Source of the DNA: Planctomycetaceae bacterium
Lineage (GTDB): Bacteria > Planctomycetota > Planctomycetia > Planctomycetales > Planctomycetaceae
Length of the DNA: 64,000 nt
Reading direction: 5' to 3'
NCBI GenBank assembly: GCA_021732995.1
Contig: JAKFWA010000092.1
Span: 1 to 64,000 of the forward strand
Part shown: piece by piece, positions 45,857-55,367 of the stretch
Position numbering within the stretch: position 1 is the stretch's first letter
How the letters are laid out: each line of letters starts with the position of its first letter
Notes under the pieces: generated by a model
Databases searched by the model: none
What the model was told of the DNA's origin: nothing
What the model saw: only the letters and a program-made list of their open reading frames with translations
Position numbers and translations under genes: made by a program

Positions 45857-48631
45857 CTATTGTGCGAGTTGGCTGATTTCAGCGGGCGTCAAGGCCCGAT
45901 CAAAGACCAGCGTGCGGCCGATGAGTCCTCGATAGTAGGCATCATGCAAGTAGAAGATCTCCGCTCCGAGAATGATCGAATGCGGAACGGGTCCGTCCGC
46001 CGCGAACTTGGTTGTCCGCCCCTCGGCAACCTGCTGCCCGTTGAGAAATACTCGAACCTGCCACTGTCCGGCGTTTGGCTCGGCAGTCAGGGCGACGTGA
46101 TGCCATTGGTCGGCGTCCAAAGTGGCCGACGAAACGAAGACATCGTTCACGTTGAGACGCGCAGCCAGTTGGTACGGAGCACGCTGATTGTGCAGGCTCA
46201 GGATGAACCGTCGGGCGCCGTAGCCAATGATGTCACCCTTGCCACCGTGCGTGCTCTTGCCCATTTCGGACGCGGGTTTGATCCAGGCGGACAAGGTCAG
46301 CCCTTTCAGGACCTGCCCACCGCCGTGGTGTCCGGCTGTCGCTACAGGCAGCGAACCTTTGCTCTCGTATGCCGGATGGTCCAGGTAGAACCGGGCCAGA
46401 CTGCTGTCCCGGCGGTAGCTCTGCTGGCCGGTTGGATTGTCGGCGAAGAGCAGGGCGGGACGATTGCCATCCTTGGCCCACTTGAGATTGGCCAGCGAGA
46501 GATGTTCGCCGCCAGCGGAGTTCAAGACGTCGAGTCCCCGACCTTCTTCCATGCGGTAGTCGGCCAGCGTGCCTGCAGGAGCCGGCAACGCGAGTTGCGG
46601 CGCTGGTTGGGCCTGACTGGCCACACCCGGCGGCAGAGATTGTCCTTCGGGAAGCCGGCGGAACTCAACATCGGTCGCGAGCACATCACCAGTGCCTGAA
46701 TTTCCGAAGGCGATGTTCAACGCCGCGGCTTCTTCCGGCAGCGTGAACGCGAACCCTTGCTGCTTCCAATCGAACGAGCCGTTGCCGACGAAGTGCGTCG
46801 CTGCCGCTACCCGTTTGTTGGTCTTGGCCTGAGTCGCTTCCAATTCGATGCGGCCACCGGGGCCGTGGGTGTTGTCGGATTTAACCAGTGCGGTCAACAC
46901 GTAGCGCCCGGGTGCCAATGGCTGAGGTAGCGGCCAGTTGGCTTTGCCGAAGGCTGCGGGGCCAAGCTTCATCGCGAAACCACTTCCCGCGCCGCAGTTC
47001 TTTTCCAACTCGTACGTCGGTCGCTGATTGTGAGAGGTCATGAACGGAGTACGACCATAGATCCACGTCTGACTCATCGGCACGAACTTGCTGAACGTCA
47101 ACTTCGGCCACTCGTCGGCGAAGATGTAGTAGTGATTCGGATCCAGAGTCGGACTGGAATAGACCTTCGACTGCTCAAACAGTTTCTCGGCTTCACCAGC
47201 GGGATACCCGGTGTAGCGATACTTCACGCGTACCTTCGTGCCCGGTAGCGCCGTCTCAGGTTCGAAGCTCACGCCAGTATCATAAAATGCCGCGCAGACC
47301 GCCGTGTTAAGCTTGCGGGCGACGGTCTTACTCGCATCCAGCTTGAGCAAATTCCAAGTGGGATCGATCTGATACTCAACAGCAGGAGCAACCTGCAGAC
47401 GCTCGTTGTGCCGACCGTACCAGACGCGCAATCCGTGATACTGCTCAAGGTCGTTCTGCGGTCCCGGGTCAATCGGGTAGACAGGTCGATGATACAACTC
47501 GCCGCCGCGTTTGCGGGCAATCAGGTACTGCCAGTTGAAAGGATCGAGCGGCGTGTGGTGCTCGAAATCGTAGCCATAGCGAAAACGAAACGGCTCGCCA
47601 GCAAACACTTCGAGTTCACTGTCAGTGTCATAGACATAGGTGCCGCGTTCCTTATCGAAACTGATCTGCAGGCGAGTGCTCGTTCCAAAACGCTCCTTGG
47701 TGTGTTTTCCTCGCCATGTGGCTGTTAACGATTCGCCGCCACCGCTGGTCTTCACATCAACCGTATGATTCGTTGCTTCCGCGTACGCGCCCTGGTTCTG
47801 AGTATCCCAGTGGCTGTTCCAACTCAGTTGCGGCTTGTATCCGGGCTTGAGCTTCACGTTGTTGATGTAGGACGACTCCGGCGACGGCAGCAGCAGAACG
47901 GGCTCGTCACCATCGAAGACCCACTGTCGACCGCCCAGCCATGTCCGCACTCGGAAGTTCGGATTATGTGGCTGAGCGGCTGGAACAACCGCGGCATCCA
48001 CGGCCGCAATCCTGGCTTCGGAGAACGTGGCCTTAGCGGCACTACAGACACCGATTCCAAACGTCCCTACTGTCACTACCGGTTCCAGCCGATCCACATA
48101 GTGAATGAGTTCACGACCATCGACAGACACTTTGATGACGCGTCCTGAAACAGAAACCACTAACTGGATCGGGGCTTTCAATTTCACTTCGCAGGGTACG
48201 CTGCGCAAGTAACCGCCATCCGGGAATCGGACCAGCGCCACTTCCTGCAGCTTGTGAGACAACTGCACCCGGTAGCCGCTGGTCCCTTTGGCGTCTCCTC
48301 TCAGCAGCAGACCTGCATCGAAGCCCTGATCTCCATAGGTGTGGTCCGGCCACACAGACCACGATTCTCCGAAGAATCGAAACTGCTTTGCGGGCTCTTC
48401 GATCGTCACCGTTGTGTTGATGACGGCGTTCGAGATTTCGCTCGGCGCGATCAAGTACGACCAGCTACTCCCCTGAAGCGTTGCGGACTGCGCCGTCGCC
48501 GATGCGCCGGTCCATTCTTTGGGCTGCCGTTGCCATTGGGCGAAATCCTGAGCTTGCGCTGCTGACATTCCGAAGATCGTCCAGCACAGGATGAACAGCC
48601 AGGACGCCTTGCGATCGACGTGTTGCAACAT
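45857..48631 (-). CDS. Exported LamG-domain protein
   Basis: 924 residues from the ATG at 48631, with a signal peptide (MLQHVDRKASWLFILCWTIF, cleaved near AQA). Residues about 45-220 are a concanavalin-like sandwich of the DUF1080 type (GFDAGLLLRGDAKGTSGYRV). The middle (about 230-580) is beta-rich and unrecognised. The C-terminus (about 700-924) is a LamG/concanavalin-A fold with LDADQWHHVALTAEPNAGQW and RALTPAEISQL. It probably binds or cleaves carbohydrate, as similar Planctomycete proteins do. It lies upstream of the DUF1553 gene in the same direction after a 208-base gap. Confidence 0.8.
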   Translation of the reverse strand: MLQHVDRKASWLFILCWTIFGMSAAQAQDFAQWQRQPKEWTGASATAQSATLQGSSWSYLIAPSEISNAVINTTVTIEEPAKQFRFFGESWSVWPDHTYGDQGFDAGLLLRGDAKGTSGYRVQLSHKLQEVALVRFPDGGYLRSVPCEVKLKAPIQLVVSVSGRVIKVSVDGRELIHYVDRLEPVVTVGTFGIGVCSAAKATFSEARIAAVDAAVVPAAQPHNPNFRVRTWLGGRQWVFDGDEPVLLLPSPESSYINNVKLKPGYKPQLSWNSHWDTQNQGAYAEATNHTVDVKTSGGGESLTATWRGKHTKERFGTSTRLQISFDKERGTYVYDTDSELEVFAGEPFRFRYGYDFEHHTPLDPFNWQYLIARKRGGELYHRPVYPIDPGPQNDLEQYHGLRVWYGRHNERLQVAPAVEYQIDPTWNLLKLDASKTVARKLNTAVCAAFYDTGVSFEPETALPGTKVRVKYRYTGYPAGEAEKLFEQSKVYSSPTLDPNHYYIFADEWPKLTFSKFVPMSQTWIYGRTPFMTSHNQRPTYELEKNCGAGSGFAMKLGPAAFGKANWPLPQPLAPGRYVLTALVKSDNTHGPGGRIELEATQAKTNKRVAAATHFVGNGSFDWKQQGFAFTLPEEAAALNIAFGNSGTGDVLATDVEFRRLPEGQSLPPGVASQAQPAPQLALPAPAGTLADYRMEEGRGLDVLNSAGGEHLSLANLKWAKDGNRPALLFADNPTGQQSYRRDSSLARFYLDHPAYESKGSLPVATAGHHGGGQVLKGLTLSAWIKPASEMGKSTHGGKGDIIGYGARRFILSLHNQRAPYQLAARLNVNDVFVSSATLDADQWHHVALTAEPNAGQWQVRVFLNGQQVAEGRTTKFAADGPVPHSIILGAEIFYLHDAYYRGLIGRTLVFDRALTPAEISQLAQ

Positions 48632-48756
48632 GGTAGCTCTCTCAACACGAAGCGTGGTTCGGAATTGTCGAGACAGAAATGAGCGTCCGCGAATCAACGC
48701 GGCGGAGGACTCACTGGAGACATGGCTTATCGCGATTCGCGGCGGATGTGGAACTG

Positions 48757-49596
48757 TTAGCGTCCGTCGGCTGCGCGGAACAGGGTCAGCAGATGAGGCA
48801 AGTCATTGACGATGTAGCTGGGCTGCGGATTTGCCGCTTCCCATTCGGGGCGGGTAGTGACTCCGGTGAGAATGCCGGCCGTTTGCAGGCCCAACGGGAT
48901 CGCGCCGCGGATGTCGGTGTCGTAGCGGTCACCGACCATCAGAGTTTCGGAAGGCCGAACGCCGAGGCGATGCATCGCCTGATCGAACATGCCGCGATTA
49001 GGTTTGCCGATGACGAGCGGTTCAACGCCCGTCGCCGTCGAGAGCAGAGCAAGGATGCTGCCCGCACCGGGCAACTGTCCGCGCTCGGTCGGGTAGCTGG
49101 CGTCTGAATTCGTGCCGATGAATTTCGCTCCTGCGCGGATCGCCAAGGCGACGCGAGCGAGGTCTTCATAGGTCAGCTTGAAGTTGATTCCGGCGACGGC
49201 GTAGGTCGCGGCATGCGGGTCGTCGGTGAGTTCGAAGCCGCGACTCGTCAGCGCGTACTGCAAGCCTTCCTGCCCCATCACGATGATCTTGCCGTTGGGC
49301 CAGGCATTGCGATCGACCTGTTCGCGCAACCATCCTGCAGTGGCTTCAGCGCTGCCAAGGATCTGTTCAGGCCGAGCCCGCACTCCCATCTCCGCCAGCT
49401 TGTCGACGAACTGTTGCGGGGTCTTGCTGGCATTGTTCGTCACGCACAACCACTGGCGGCCCGATAACTCCAGATAATCAAACATCTCTTGCACGGCGGG
49501 CAGCAGTTGATTGCCGACATAGATCACTCCGTCCATGTCAAACAGAACGGCCCGAACAGCACGCAGGGCAAGGGAAGACGTCGCGGGGAGTGTCAT
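48757..49596 (-). CDS. HAD-IIA phosphatase (NagD/PGP-like)
   Basis: 279 residues, cytoplasmic. Motif [12 protein letters not shown] with nucleophile Asp20 and Asp22; motif [11 protein letters not shown]; Lys in [13 protein letters not shown]; motif [14 protein letters not shown]. This is the HAD superfamily subclass IIA, whose members include NagD, phosphoglycolate and 4-nitrophenyl phosphatases. Substrate cannot be fixed from sequence. It is followed after 32 bases (upstream on the strand) by the flagellar-rod-like gene, so the two may be cotranscribed. Confidence 0.92.
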   Translation of the reverse strand: MTLPATSSLALRAVRAVLFDMDGVIYVGNQLLPAVQEMFDYLELSGRQWLCVTNNASKTPQQFVDKLAEMGVRARPEQILGSAEATAGWLREQVDRNAWPNGKIIVMGQEGLQYALTSRGFELTDDPHAATYAVAGINFKLTYEDLARVALAIRAGAKFIGTNSDASYPTERGQLPGAGSILALLSTATGVEPLVIGKPNRGMFDQAMHRLGVRPSETLMVGDRYDTDIRGAIPLGLQTAGILTGVTTRPEWEAANPQPSYIVNDLPHLLTLFRAADGR

Positions 49597-49628
49597 TGGG
49601 GCAGGCTCTCGTGTGGAATGACGAACCG

Positions 49629-50840
49629 CTACTGCGGTGGAACGCGCGGAGCATCGTCGGCACCAGCCATCTGTGACAACCGACGGATCTGGTCGAGTTC
49701 GTACTCGGAGTCCACATTCGACCGTTCCAGCGTGCGCGACCGCAAGATTCCGAGTCCTCGTTCACCGGGCACAGCCTGCCAGATTGGCCCAGACTTGTCG
49801 GTCGCGACGTAACAGCCATCGTCGGTGACTTGCAACTGGGACGCATTCAGACAGTTTGCCAGTTTGATTCGACCACAGATCTGAGGCTCAGCGGACTCGG
49901 CGTTCCAGACCTGACAATCGCCACTGGAAAGGATCTCCAGCCGTTCTGCATTGGCGGGAACAAGCATTTCCGGTTCAAGTGGCAGCACTCGTTGCAACGT
50001 CTTGATCGCGAGCTTCCGATCGTCAGAGATCGTTAACAGCCCACACCGCGTCACAAGCTGCGTGCCGGTTACGGCGTCCTTCACGAGGAACCAGCCTGCA
50101 CCGCTGATCGCAACATCCAGAGGGTTCTCGGTGGATTGCGAGACGCCTTCACGCAGGTCAATGCGTTGTTCAGACGGAGTCGGAGCCAATAGGAACACGG
50201 AGCGCCGAAATCCCGGCAGCGGTTGCAACGCCAGATTGCGCTGATGAATTGCAATCACCTCCCGCAACTGACCTCCACGCGCCCGGTCCTCAACGGAGAC
50301 CTGACGGATGGCCTGCTCGGCGTCCGCAACCGTGAACTTGGCTCGCGGCTCGGCGGGCTTCAGAGAGCCGTCTCGCGGAATGTCGACGAGTTCGGGCTCC
50401 GCGGTTGTCGATTGCAGCGCGGTCAGTCCGAGCGATTGAGCGGCGATGCTGCCGAGCCTCGTTCGCAACTGCTGAATCTCGTGCGACTGCTCGGGCGGCA
50501 GATCTGCCAGTTCCCGCTGCCAGATCGCTTGCTGTTCTGAAGAGATCGTCGATCCAGACTCAGTGGCACTAGCGGACACAACCGAGGGGAAGTAGGCCAC
50601 GTCGGGACCGGTGCCGGATGTCGGCGTGATTTCAAGCTTCGCCGGTTCGTCTGGCAGGAGCGGAGCGACAGGCTGCTCGGAATAGGCTGCCAGCAGCGTC
50701 TGCAGGTTCGCGTTCAACGAGTCTCGGCCATCGCCGCCTTGCGGCAGCGGGCGGCTCGCGGCGAGAAATCCCCCGGCGGCTCCGAAGCTGGCAATCACGA
50801 GCACCATTCCCGCTTTGCCGCCGATCTGCTTCCACTGCAT
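49629..50840 (-). CDS. Membrane-anchored flagellar rod/hook-like (FlgF/FlgG-type) protein
   Basis: 403 residues from the ATG at 50840, which has GGAGG five bases upstream. An N-terminal hydrophobic anchor (about 10-30, [19 protein letters not shown]) is followed by a low-complexity linker to about 190. Residues about 215-403 match the FlgF/FlgG core: [65 protein letters not shown]. No other flagellar gene is nearby. True rod proteins lack a transmembrane anchor, so this is either an adapted or a non-flagellar relative. Confidence 0.72.
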   Translation of the reverse strand: MQWKQIGGKAGMVLVIASFGAAGGFLAASRPLPQGGDGRDSLNANLQTLLAAYSEQPVAPLLPDEPAKLEITPTSGTGPDVAYFPSVVSASATESGSTISSEQQAIWQRELADLPPEQSHEIQQLRTRLGSIAAQSLGLTALQSTTAEPELVDIPRDGSLKPAEPRAKFTVADAEQAIRQVSVEDRARGGQLREVIAIHQRNLALQPLPGFRRSVFLLAPTPSEQRIDLREGVSQSTENPLDVAISGAGWFLVKDAVTGTQLVTRCGLLTISDDRKLAIKTLQRVLPLEPEMLVPANAERLEILSSGDCQVWNAESAEPQICGRIKLANCLNASQLQVTDDGCYVATDKSGPIWQAVPGERGLGILRSRTLERSNVDSEYELDQIRRLSQMAGADDAPRVPPQ

Positions 50841-51109
50841 GCTGGCCTCCGCTGCGCCATGTGAAATCCGTTTCAAGCACTCTTGCAACTGCGGGGAGCT
50901 TAGAAGGGCGAAGTTCTGCCGTCATCAGGAGATGAGCAAAATCAGCGGGAAACTGTCGCAGGGCCGGGAATCCGGATTATCAGAAGTGATAGAAGAGCGA
51001 TCCTCAACGAGTATCCGCTTGCTGAGTCGAACCTGCACTATCAAGTTGAGGTCGATAAGACCGTTGCACTTCACCGGCAGCCAGCCCGAAGTCAGAGGAG
51101 AGTTCATTC

Positions 51110-51532
51110 GTGACACGAGTTCCGTTCAACGAAGCGTATTCCCGAGCCATCCGCTTGCGATGTCCGCGCTGTGGTCAGGGCGAGCTGTTTGCCGGTTTCT
51201 TCCGCATGCACGAACGCTGTTCTGGATGCGGGATGAAGTACGAGCGGGAGCCTGGCTACTTCCTCGGTTCGATCTACTTCAACTACGGCTGGACGGCGAT
51301 GTCGATGTCGTTCCTGTACATCGTCCTGCGGTACGTCTTCGAATTGCCGAACAGCTATGTCGTGCCGCCGCTGCTGGTCTACGTGGTCGTCGTGCCGACC
51401 GTGCTGCATCGGTACTCGCGAGCCGTCTGGCTGGCCTTCGATTGCCATTTTGACCACACGGACCTGCCGGATGTGGCGAATCCCGCTGAAAACCAGCCAG
51501 AAGCGACCACGAGTGACAGCGCTGGCGTTTGA
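51110..51532 (+). CDS. DUF983 membrane protein with zinc ribbon
   Basis: 140 residues. The N-terminus carries a zinc ribbon, RCPRCGQGELFAGFF and CSGCGMKYE, followed by the family motif EPGYFLGSIYFNYGW and two transmembrane helices (about 60-80 and 85-103). Translation starts at GTG 51110 with GGAG upstream. DUF983 proteins are widespread inner-membrane proteins of unknown role, often near cytochrome oxidase genes; no oxidase genes are here. It is divergent from the rod-like gene with 269 bases between them. Confidence 0.88.
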   Translation: MTRVPFNEAYSRAIRLRCPRCGQGELFAGFFRMHERCSGCGMKYEREPGYFLGSIYFNYGWTAMSMSFLYIVLRYVFELPNSYVVPPLLVYVVVVPTVLHRYSRAVWLAFDCHFDHTDLPDVANPAENQPEATTSDSAGV

Positions 51533-51667
51533 GCGTTGCGTACGACCCGGGCCGTGGAACCCGCGACGCCACAGCCATTTATTGAACAAATGTCGCGAAA
51601 GGCAGGGCTTTTCAGCCGATAATCAAATCAGTTTCTCCGTCGGAGTTGGCCATACTTTCAGGGGATT

Positions 51668-51696
51668 TCTTGACGGTCTTTACGGGCAGCGATACA
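51668..51696 (+). promoter_or_regulatory. Sigma-70-like promoter of infC
   Basis: TTGACG (51668-51673) and TACAAG (51691-51696) with a 17-base spacer, in the leader of infC. Transcription would begin near 51703, giving a leader of roughly 100 bases. Confidence 0.6.
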
Positions 51697-51801
51697 AGGG
51701 TAGGCCACTTCTGGCATCATATGGACACGCCGCAGAGTATTGTCATTGAGGACAAGGGCTCCTGCCGCGTCTTTCCGAACCCTGCATGAAAGGACATTGC
51801 G

Positions 51802-52344
51802 ATCGACCGAAATCCGCGGTTTAACGACCAACAGGCGAAGGCGCCGCAGCAGCGTCTTAACGAGCAAATCCGTATTACTCCCATTCGAGTCATCGACCAA
51901 AACGGCGTGATGATCGGAGTAATCGCCACGCTGGAAGCACTCCGCATGGCTCGCGAAGCGGATATGGATTTGGTCGAAGTCAGTCCGAACGAACGTCCGC
52001 CAGTCTGCCGAATCATGGACTTCGGCAAGTTCAAGTATGAGCAGAAGAAAAAGCAGGCAGCCAAGACTGCCAAGCAGCATCAGACCCAGTTGAAGGAAAT
52101 TCGACTGCGGCCGAAGACGGGTGACCACGACATCGAGTTCAAGGTCAAGCAGGCCCGCGAATTTCTGGCTCACAAAGACAAAGTCAAGGTCCACGTCGTT
52201 TTTCGTGGACGTGAACATGCTCACCACGAGCGCGGCAAGGAAGTCTTGGATGCCGTGATCAAACTGCTGGAAGACGTGGCAAAAATCGAAAAAGCCGCGT
52301 CATTGGAAGGCAAATCCATGAGCATGGTGATCGCCCCCAAGTAA
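51802..52344 (+). CDS. infC: Translation initiation factor IF-3 (non-AUG start)
   Basis: IF-3 binds the 30S subunit, prevents premature 50S joining and checks start codons. The conserved N-domain reads [20 protein letters not shown], then GFKY-type linker [15 protein letters not shown] and a complete C-domain to MVIAPK. No ATG, GTG or TTG exists in frame before 51904, and a start there would delete the conserved N-domain. An in-frame TGA at 51787 limits the frame, leaving ATC at 51802 or ATT at 51796. AAGGA lies seven bases before the ATC, so I choose it, giving 180 residues. Non-AUG starts are typical of infC and allow autoregulation. rpmI and rplT follow. Confidence 0.95.
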   Translation: MDRNPRFNDQQAKAPQQRLNEQIRITPIRVIDQNGVMIGVIATLEALRMAREADMDLVEVSPNERPPVCRIMDFGKFKYEQKKKQAAKTAKQHQTQLKEIRLRPKTGDHDIEFKVKQAREFLAHKDKVKVHVVFRGREHAHHERGKEVLDAVIKLLEDVAKIEKAASLEGKSMSMVIAPK

Positions 52345-52449
52345 TCGGCGATCGTTGATATGTCGGGTGGGAAGTTGGCTCGGATCGTGATTTCTGCCTT
52401 GGCTGGCTGGAAGTTACGTTTTCGTCCCGACTATAGTCCCCGCCCCAAA

Positions 52450-52497
52450 CTTGCCGGGTAGGTGCTCGGCAAGCTTTCGGAACACACGCGAGTGTGT
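52450..52497 (+). promoter_or_regulatory. Two hairpins in the infC-rpmI leader
   Basis: CTTGCCG/CGGCAAG around a 10-base loop, then ACACAC-GCGA-GTGTGT with a GNRA-type tetraloop. They lie in the 245-base gap between infC and rpmI. In other bacteria L20 represses this operon by binding leader structures; these hairpins could serve that role, or could be chance. Confidence 0.35.
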
Positions 52498-52589
52498 TTG
52501 TGCCTCGGATCCGGCTCAGTCTTCTGCCCCGTCGCCGACATCCGGGCCTTGTTAACGCTCTCACTTAGAAAAAGAACGGAGCTCGTAAG

Positions 52590-52790
52590 ATGCCTAAACA
52601 GAAGACTCACAAAGGAATGGCGAAGCGCTTCAAAGTGACGGCAAAGGGGAAGGCGACCAAACGCAGCCCCAGCCGCGGTCACTTGCAGAGCAGCAAAACC
52701 CCGAAGCGGAAGCGTCAGCTCCGAACGGGCGCGGTTGTGACAGGGACACAGGCCAAGATCATCATCGAGGCCCTGCGACCCAGCCTGTAA
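52590..52790 (+). CDS. rpmI: Ribosomal protein bL35
   Basis: 66 residues, strongly basic, with the family opening MPKQKTHKGMAKRFKVTAKG and the ending QAKIIIEALRPSL. Part of the large ribosomal subunit. It follows infC and precedes rplT by 50 bases, the standard order. An ACGGAG Shine-Dalgarno lies upstream of the ATG. Confidence 0.97.
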   Translation: MPKQKTHKGMAKRFKVTAKGKATKRSPSRGHLQSSKTPKRKRQLRTGAVVTGTQAKIIIEALRPSL

Positions 52791-52840
52791 TCGCGACCAA
52801 GTTTCGAATCTGACTTTCAAATCAAGGGGAAATATCAGCC

Positions 52841-53209
52841 ATGCGTATTAAGTGCGGTAAGACAAGTCGTAAGCGTAAGAAGAGAATCTTCCGTGAAGCC
52901 AAGGGCTTCCGCGGTGGCCGTAGCCGGCTCTGGCGTCAGGTAGTGGTCGCGGTCATCCGTGCCCGCGTGTACGCCTACCGTGACCGTCGAGTGCGTAAAC
53001 GTGAGTTCCGCTCGCTGTGGATCATCCGCATCAACGCGGCTGTCCGAGCTCGTGGACTGTCCTATTCGGCGTTCATCAACGGCCTGAAGCTGGCGAACCT
53101 GACGCTCAACCGCAAGTCGTTGAGCGAACTGGCTATCAATGAGCCAGCGGTGTTCGATCAAGTCGTTGAAATTGCGAAGGAAGCGCTCGCCAAGAAGGCC
53201 AAGGCGTAA
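52841..53209 (+). CDS. rplT: Ribosomal protein bL20
   Basis: 122 residues, essential for early 50S assembly and the usual autoregulator of this operon. The N-terminus contains [20 protein letters not shown], and the C-terminal globular part [20 protein letters not shown] is intact. Its gene is followed by a strong terminator that closes the infC-rpmI-rplT transcript. Confidence 0.97.
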   Translation: MRIKCGKTSRKRKKRIFREAKGFRGGRSRLWRQVVVAVIRARVYAYRDRRVRKREFRSLWIIRINAAVRARGLSYSAFINGLKLANLTLNRKSLSELAINEPAVFDQVVEIAKEALAKKAKA

Positions 53210-53236
53210 CCTGCTTCGCAGTGTCTGAAGCGAACT

Positions 53237-53277
53237 AAAAACAGCCCATCTGAGCGTTCGCTCGATGGGCTGTTTTC
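53237..53277 (+). terminator. Terminator or attenuator between rplT and pheS
   Basis: Long hairpin: AAAACAGCCCATC pairs with GATGGGCTGTTTT, with an inner GAGCG/CGCTC stem, flanked by A and T runs. It sits 28 bases after rplT and 41 bases before the pheS ATG, so it could be a simple terminator or a partial read-through site controlling pheS. Confidence 0.88.
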
Positions 53278-53317
53278 GTATGGCCTGCCGTTTAACTTCG
53301 TCGTGATAGGTCGTCTG

Positions 53318-54328
53318 ATGGATCACAACGCCGCGTTCCAAGCCTATGAAACCGCCGCCCTGAGCGCTATTGCCGCCGCCACAGATGCTGCCGGTCTGGA
53401 GAAAGTCCGGATTGAGTTCCTCGGCAAGAAGCAGGGGCAACTCAAGGACCTGCAAGCAGTTGTCGGCAAGGTTGCAGCGGATCAGCGGCCTGCAGTCGGA
53501 AAACTCTTCAATGACGTGCGCGACAAGGTGACCGCGGCCCTTGAGGAACGTCAGAAGCTGCTGGAGAAGCCCAAGAAGTCGCTGACGGCGATCGACATTG
53601 CGCTGCCCGGCACCGAGTTCAAACTCGGCAAGCGACATCCGCTCACGCAGACAATGGAAGACTTCAAGGACATCATCGGCCGCTTCGGCTTCACGGTCGC
53701 GGATGGTCCCGAGATCGAAGACGAATACCACAACTTCAAAGCGCTCAACATTCCTGACGATCACCCAGCGCGTGATCCGCTCGAGAATTTCTACTTGTCG
53801 ACGGCGTCTTATGCGGCGGGCCAGCCATTGCAGCCGCGTCTGTTGCGCAGCCAGACCTCGACGGTCCAGATTCGAGTGATGGAACAGCAGCAACCACCAA
53901 TTCGCATCGTGTCGCTGGGTCGCGTCTATCGCCCGGACACCATCGACGCGACGCACTCGTGCATGTTTCATCAGATGGAAGGTCTGATGATCGGAGCGGA
54001 CGTCACGATGGCTCAGCTCAAGACTGTGTTGCGACTCTTCGCGACAACGTATCTGGGCCAGGACGTCACGATTCGCTTCCGTCCGTCGTTCTTCCCGTTC
54101 ACCGAGCCCTCCGTGGAAGTCGACATGAGCTGGGGCAAAGACTGGCTCGAAATCGGCGGTGCAGGCATGGTCGATCCCAACGTGCTGAAGGCCGTTGGTT
54201 ATGACCCGGAAGTCGTGACTGGCTTCGCGTTCGGCCTGGGCATCGAACGCTTCTGCATGCGGCGCCACCAGATCAAGGACATTCGCCGCTTCTACGAGAA
54301 CGATGTCCGGTTCCTGGCTCAGTTCTAA
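53318..54328 (+). CDS. pheS: Phenylalanyl-tRNA synthetase alpha subunit
   Basis: 336 residues from the ATG at 53318 (a GTG at 53303 is possible). PheS forms an alpha2-beta2 enzyme with PheT and carries the class II catalytic core that activates phenylalanine and charges tRNA-Phe. The N-terminal coiled-coil ([17 protein letters not shown]) is followed by motif 2-type [15 protein letters not shown] and motif 3 [20 protein letters not shown]. Most bacteria have pheT directly after pheS; here the next gene is a pseudopilin on the other strand, so pheT must be elsewhere. Confidence 0.96.
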   Translation: MDHNAAFQAYETAALSAIAAATDAAGLEKVRIEFLGKKQGQLKDLQAVVGKVAADQRPAVGKLFNDVRDKVTAALEERQKLLEKPKKSLTAIDIALPGTEFKLGKRHPLTQTMEDFKDIIGRFGFTVADGPEIEDEYHNFKALNIPDDHPARDPLENFYLSTASYAAGQPLQPRLLRSQTSTVQIRVMEQQQPPIRIVSLGRVYRPDTIDATHSCMFHQMEGLMIGADVTMAQLKTVLRLFATTYLGQDVTIRFRPSFFPFTEPSVEVDMSWGKDWLEIGGAGMVDPNVLKAVGYDPEVVTGFAFGLGIERFCMRRHQIKDIRRFYENDVRFLAQF

Positions 54329-54333
54329 ACGGC

Positions 54334-55146
54334 CTATTCGCTGATCACGTCCGAATTGCTGCGGGTCGCATACGCCTGCAGCACGGACTTGTCAGTGCTG
54401 TAAGAGAAGAAGCGGGCGCTGCCATCCATCAGCAGGAAGTTAGCGCCGCCTGCATGCCAGCTCCAGAAGTGATCGTTGTGGTTGCCTGAATCGTCACCCT
54501 GACTCAGCGTGATATCGAAAGCCTGGATCGAATCCTGAACGTCGCCACACAGCGTCCAGCCTTTGTTGAGTGCTTTGGGAATGCCGCGTTCGCCGAGCCC
54601 AAACGTGGTTGATGTTCCGTCGGTAATGTCACTCATCCGCACCGCGCTGTTCACGAACAGCACGCCATCTTTGGCGGACGCCGTTGAGCCGCTGACTCCC
54701 AGATAGCTGCCCGGCATGTGATCGCCGAAGAACACGTCTGAGAACTTGCGTTGCGAGTTTGGGTCGCTGGGGCAGGCATAGAACGGAAAGAAGTCGTCGG
54801 CCGGGTTGGCTCCGGGACTTAACGGCTTGATGTAGCCGAAGCACTGCACGTTGAAGTCCACCAGATTGTAGACGGCTTGCTGATCCATCTCGGGCAGCAG
54901 CATGGCTCGAAACGTCCAATGAGTGGTGTTGATCTTGCCCATCGGCAGGATGTTGCGTGACTCATGATAGTTCTGCAGTGCCGTCCCCCATTGCTTGAGG
55001 TGATTCAGGCACTGGCCTTTGCGAGCCGATTCTCGGGCATTCTGCACTGCGGGCAGCAACAACGCGACCAGCACCGAGATGACTGCAATCACCACCAGCA
55101 GTTCAATCAGCGTGAATGCGCGACGTGTTGGCCAGCACGATGGCAT
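54334..55146 (-). CDS. DUF1559 pseudopilin-like protein
   Basis: 270 residues. A type IV pilin-like leader, [21 protein letters not shown], is followed by the DUF1559 (SBP_bac_10) body, with [20 protein letters not shown] and the closing [18 protein letters not shown]. These proteins occur in large families in Planctomycetes; they are probably processed by prepilin peptidase and exported as minor pseudopilins. The stop lies only five bases from the pheS stop. Confidence 0.93.
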   Translation of the reverse strand: MPSCWPTRRAFTLIELLVVIAVISVLVALLLPAVQNARESARKGQCLNHLKQWGTALQNYHESRNILPMGKINTTHWTFRAMLLPEMDQQAVYNLVDFNVQCFGYIKPLSPGANPADDFFPFYACPSDPNSQRKFSDVFFGDHMPGSYLGVSGSTASAKDGVLFVNSAVRMSDITDGTSTTFGLGERGIPKALNKGWTLCGDVQDSIQAFDITLSQGDDSGNHNDHFWSWHAGGANFLLMDGSARFFSYSTDKSVLQAYATRSNSDVISE

Positions 55147-55367
55147 ACGGACAGGCTTTGCAAAAGAAGGAGATCACCCTCGCCAGAGGCGAATAGGCGC
55201 TCACTGACGGATGCAATTCCACCTTGAGAACACGACGCTCGCAAGTCGCGACTGATTTCCAGACGCGGGAAATCGCATCGTCGCCACGCACATTCGGTGA
55301 AATCGGTAAACGCTGCTGCCTATTACGCAGACAGAACCTGCTTCTGAGCACAATGTTTCGGCGAAAC

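Noticed and set aside
51904-52344. Canonical GTG/ATG start for infC at 51904 or 51907
   Set aside because: It would remove the conserved IF-3 N-domain that is plainly encoded upstream.
52835-54268. 477-codon minus-strand frame opposite rplT and pheS
   Set aside because: Both genes on the plus strand are certain; the antisense frame is an effect of their codon usage.
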